Program-made: the position numbers and the translations under genes
Notes under the pieces: model-generated
What the model was told of the DNA's origin: nothing
Databases searched by the model: none
What the model saw: the letters and a program-made list of their open reading frames with translations, nothing else
Origin: Nonomuraea rhodomycinica
GTDB taxonomy: Bacteria > Actinomycetota > Actinomycetes > Streptosporangiales > Streptosporangiaceae
Direction: 5' to 3'
NCBI RefSeq assembly: GCF_013363995.1
Contig: NZ_JABWGO010000002.1
Span: forward strand, 1-64,000
Length of the DNA: 64,000 nt
Shown: positions 62,402-64,000 of the stretch, piece by piece
Layout: each line of letters opens with the position of its first letter
Position numbering within the stretch: the stretch's first letter is position 1

Positions 62402-63067
62402 ATGACGACAGGCCCGACCAGTGCGGGCATCATGCCTATCGTGAGCGAGGGAAGCGTCGCCGACGCCAAAATTGGGGTAAGGCTCGCGTCGAGACTTCCG
62501 GCACGGACGGATGACTCCGACCTTAGGGAACTGACCAGCCTCGCCGTACAGGGAGATCGCGGTGCGATCGAATCCCTGCTCGGCGAGTTGCGCCCGATGG
62601 TGGTGCGCTATTGTCGCGCCAGGTTGGGCAGGGTTTCAGGGCAATATCACATTGCCGATGACGTCGCCCAGGAGGTGTGCATCGCGGTGTTGTCAGCGCT
62701 GCCGCGCTACCGCGACATGGGCCGTCCGTTCGCCTCGTTCGTCTTCGGCATCGCCTCGCACAAGGTGGCCGACGCGTTGCGCAGCTCCGTGCGCTCGGCC
62801 GTGCCGACGCAGGACCTGCCCGACGGGCCGGACGACGGGCCGGGGCCCGAGGAGACCGTGGTCCGCTACATCGAGGTCGAGCACGCCCGCAGGCTGCTCG
62901 CCCGGTTGCCCGAGAATCAGCGCGAGTTGCTGTTGTTGCGGGTGGTGTCTGGGTTGTCCGCCGAGGAGACCGGTAATGTACTCGGCATGTCACCAGGTGC
63001 GGTCCGGGTCGCCCAGCATCGGGCGCTCGCGAGGTTGAGGCAGATGGCCGAGCTGGAGTCGGCTTGA
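62402..63067 (+). CDS. ECF sigma factor of the SigD/ShbA type
   Basis: A 221-residue sigma factor. Region 2 is about residues 55-115 ([60 protein letters not shown]) and region 4 about 160-215 ([40 protein letters not shown]). Length, sequence style and position after groEL match mycobacterial SigD and streptomycete ShbA, the latter known to drive transcription of hrdB. The first 30-35 residues are variable; the ATG at 62432 is an alternative start. The stop overlaps the TTG of a short anti-sigma-like frame, indicating translational coupling. Confidence 0.88.
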   Translation: MTTGPTSAGIMPIVSEGSVADAKIGVRLASRLPARTDDSDLRELTSLAVQGDRGAIESLLGELRPMVVRYCRARLGRVSGQYHIADDVAQEVCIAVLSALPRYRDMGRPFASFVFGIASHKVADALRSSVRSAVPTQDLPDGPDDGPGPEETVVRYIEVEHARRLLARLPENQRELLLLRVVSGLSAEETGNVLGMSPGAVRVAQHRALARLRQMAELESA

Positions 63068-63276
63068 CGCAGGAGCGGACCGGGGCCGGACCGGCTCCGG
63101 AGGACGAGAGCGACGCGCTGCTCGACGCCCTCGGCCGTGGGGAGCCGCCCCCTCATGACGATCCCGCGGCGCGGCTGCTGGCCGCCCTGCGGGCCGACGC
63201 CTGCCGCGACGGCGGCGCGGACGATGTCATGTCCACGCACACGTGGGACGACGGCGTCATGTCCGCGCGTACGTAG
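63064..63276 (+). pseudogene. truncated RsdA-like anti-sigma factor remnant
   Basis: A 70-codon frame starting TTG, overlapping the sigma stop by 4 nt (TTGA). DESDALLDALGRGEPPPHDD and PAARLLAALRADACRDGG match the N-terminal sigma-binding part of RsdA-type anti-sigma factors that accompany SigD. A normal gene would go on to a transmembrane helix and an outer domain (over 200 residues); here the frame runs into the 30-bp repeat array after about 53 codons and stops at a TAG at 63274-63276. The rest of the gene is missing. It may still produce a short sigma-binding peptide. Confidence 0.65.
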
Positions 63277-63400
63277 GGCGACGGCGTCATGTCTGCGCGT
63301 ACGTGGGACGACGGCGTCATGTCCGCGCGTACGTAGGGCGACGGCGTCATGTCTGCGCGTACGTGGGGTGACGGCGTCATGTCCGCGCGTACGTAGGACG
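63221..63400. repeat. 30-bp tandem repeat array, six units
   Basis: Units begin at 63221, 63251, 63281, 63311, 63341 and 63371 with acggcgtcatgtccgcgcgt as the core. The 60-bp blocks 63241-63300 and 63301-63360 are identical. In the frame of the anti-sigma remnant the units alternate TGG and TAG. Each unit has a cgtacg palindrome. There are no spacers, so it is not a CRISPR array. Confidence 0.95.
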
Positions 63401-63442
63401 ACGGCGGCACCGTGCGGGATGGTGGCGGGCGACGCCGATGGG

Positions 63443-63820
63443 TCAGCGGCGTTCCTCGGTGTCGATGACGCCGTCGACGTAGCCCCGGGCGTACTCCCAC
63501 GTGACGTAGTCGGCCGGGTCCGGGTGGAAGGCCGGCTCGTGCACCTGCGGCCGGCCCTTCTCGATCATCTGGCGGAGGTTGCCGCGCAGCAGGTCCCAGT
63601 CGAAGAAGTGCTGCTCGCCGCACTCGGGGCAGTCGAGCACGAGGCCGAGCACACCCTGGGGCTCCAGGAGGGAGCGGAACACCTCCACGTCGGCGAGGTC
63701 CGTGATGGCCTCGTCGCGCTCGGCGGCCGTGAGCGGCTCGGCGTCGTCGAGCTCGCCCATCGCGGCGGACGGGTCGTTCGGATCGTCCGCGAACGGGTCG
63801 CGGGGGACGTCTTCCAGCAC
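63443..63820 (-). CDS. DUF5319 family protein
   Basis: A 125-residue acidic soluble protein: DPFADDPNDPSAAMGELDDA at the N terminus, then LDCPECGEQHFFDWDLLRGN with a CxxC pair that could bind zinc, and PDPADYVTWEYARGYVDGVI at the end. It matches DUF5319, found beside sigD-rsdA-guaB in mycobacteria (Rv3412-like), which supports the identity of the locus. Function unknown. It is on the opposite strand, convergent with the sigma/anti-sigma pair. Confidence 0.88.
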   Translation of the reverse strand: MLEDVPRDPFADDPNDPSAAMGELDDAEPLTAAERDEAITDLADVEVFRSLLEPQGVLGLVLDCPECGEQHFFDWDLLRGNLRQMIEKGRPQVHEPAFHPDPADYVTWEYARGYVDGVIDTEERR

Positions 63821-63856
63821 CTTCCCACCATATGACCGATGCGGCTGCCGTGGTGG

Positions 63857-64000
63857 TCAGTGGTGGTCGGCGGGATGGTCGAGCCATCCGCGCCGGGCCG
63901 CCTCCACCCCGGCGTGGAAGCGGGACTGCGCGCCCAGCCGGGTCATCGCGTCGGCGAACCGGGCGCGTACGGTGCGGACCGACACGCCGAGATGGCGGGC
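63857..64000 (-). CDS. LuxR-type HTH protein, 3' end (partial)
   Basis: The last 47 codons of a minus-strand gene: ARHLGVSVRTVRARFADAMT, RLGAQSRFHAGVEAARRGWL, ending DHPADHH. This is the recognition-helix half of a LuxR/GerE-type DNA-binding domain. The N-terminal part lies beyond the window, so the class (response regulator or other) cannot be named. Confidence 0.85.
   Translation of the reverse strand, partial: ARHLGVSVRTVRARFADAMTRLGAQSRFHAGVEAARRGWLDHPADHH

Noticed and set aside
63221..63400. CRISPR-like array
   Set aside because: Units are directly adjacent and nearly identical, without unique spacers, and no cas genes are present.
63153..63887. Minus-strand frame of 244 codons through the 30-bp array
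   Set aside because: The DUF5319 protein in another minus-strand frame explains this region; the array merely happens to be open.

Overview
The window is 64 kb of very GC-rich chromosome (roughly 70 % by eye) with strong third-position G/C bias, many GTG and some TTG starts, actinobacterial versions of housekeeping proteins (S9 with an acidic N-terminal extension, GroEL with a His-rich tail, a SigD/ShbA-type sigma factor) and a gene order like that of Streptomyces and mycobacteria. I infer a filamentous actinomycete, plausibly Streptosporangiales (Nonomuraea/Streptosporangium-like). The genus is a guess made from memory.

Layout. (1) 1-4108: 3' end of rpoB, then rpoC. (2) 4246-5247: a divergently oriented XRE regulator + DUF2975 membrane protein pair behind a 49-bp operator-like palindrome, lying between rpoC and rpsL. 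(3) 5403-22196: str operon (rpsL, rpsG, fusA, tuf), the S10/spc clusters (rpsJ to rplO), then secY-adk. (4) 22308-24092: map, a DUF1707 membrane protein and a small secreted protein. (5) 25011-30244: infA-rpmJ-rpsM-rpsK-rpsD, rpoA-rplQ, truA. (6) 30350-36148: three minus-strand envelope genes, two of them paralogues (one with a huge low-complexity cytoplasmic part) and one a CAP-domain protein. (7) 36268-38810: rplM-rpsI-glmM. (8) 38872-44170: minus-strand block of two ABC-exporter modules, a DUF389 membrane protein and coaA. (9) 44384-55001: PhoX-like TAT protein, acpS, nnr, alr, an alpha/beta hydrolase, tsaE, a sortase with a candidate partner, an APH-like kinase, and tsaB-rimI-tsaD. (10) 55257-59211: a 664-residue coiled-coil protein and a THUMP-like methyltransferase, both on the minus strand. 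(11) 59307-64000: groES-groEL with a promoter plus CIRCE, a repeat-rich gap, a SigD/ShbA-type sigma factor, a truncated anti-sigma remnant running into a 30-bp repeat array, a DUF5319 gene and the 3' end of a LuxR-type HTH gene.

Most of the window is the core translation/transcription supercluster: RNA polymerase subunits, ribosomal proteins, elongation factors, Sec translocation, nascent-protein processing (Map, RimI), tRNA modification (TruA, TsaBDE) and chaperonins, along with early cell-wall and cofactor steps (GlmM, Alr, CoaA, AcpS). The non-routine material is: short-tandem-repeat expansions both inside conserved enzymes (truA, the methyltransferase) and between genes; the paralogous envelope-protein pair at 30.3-35.4 kb; the regulator/DUF2975 operator; the sortase pair; and the eroded anti-sigma gene at 63 kb. 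No tRNA, rRNA, insertion sequence, prophage or CRISPR array was seen.
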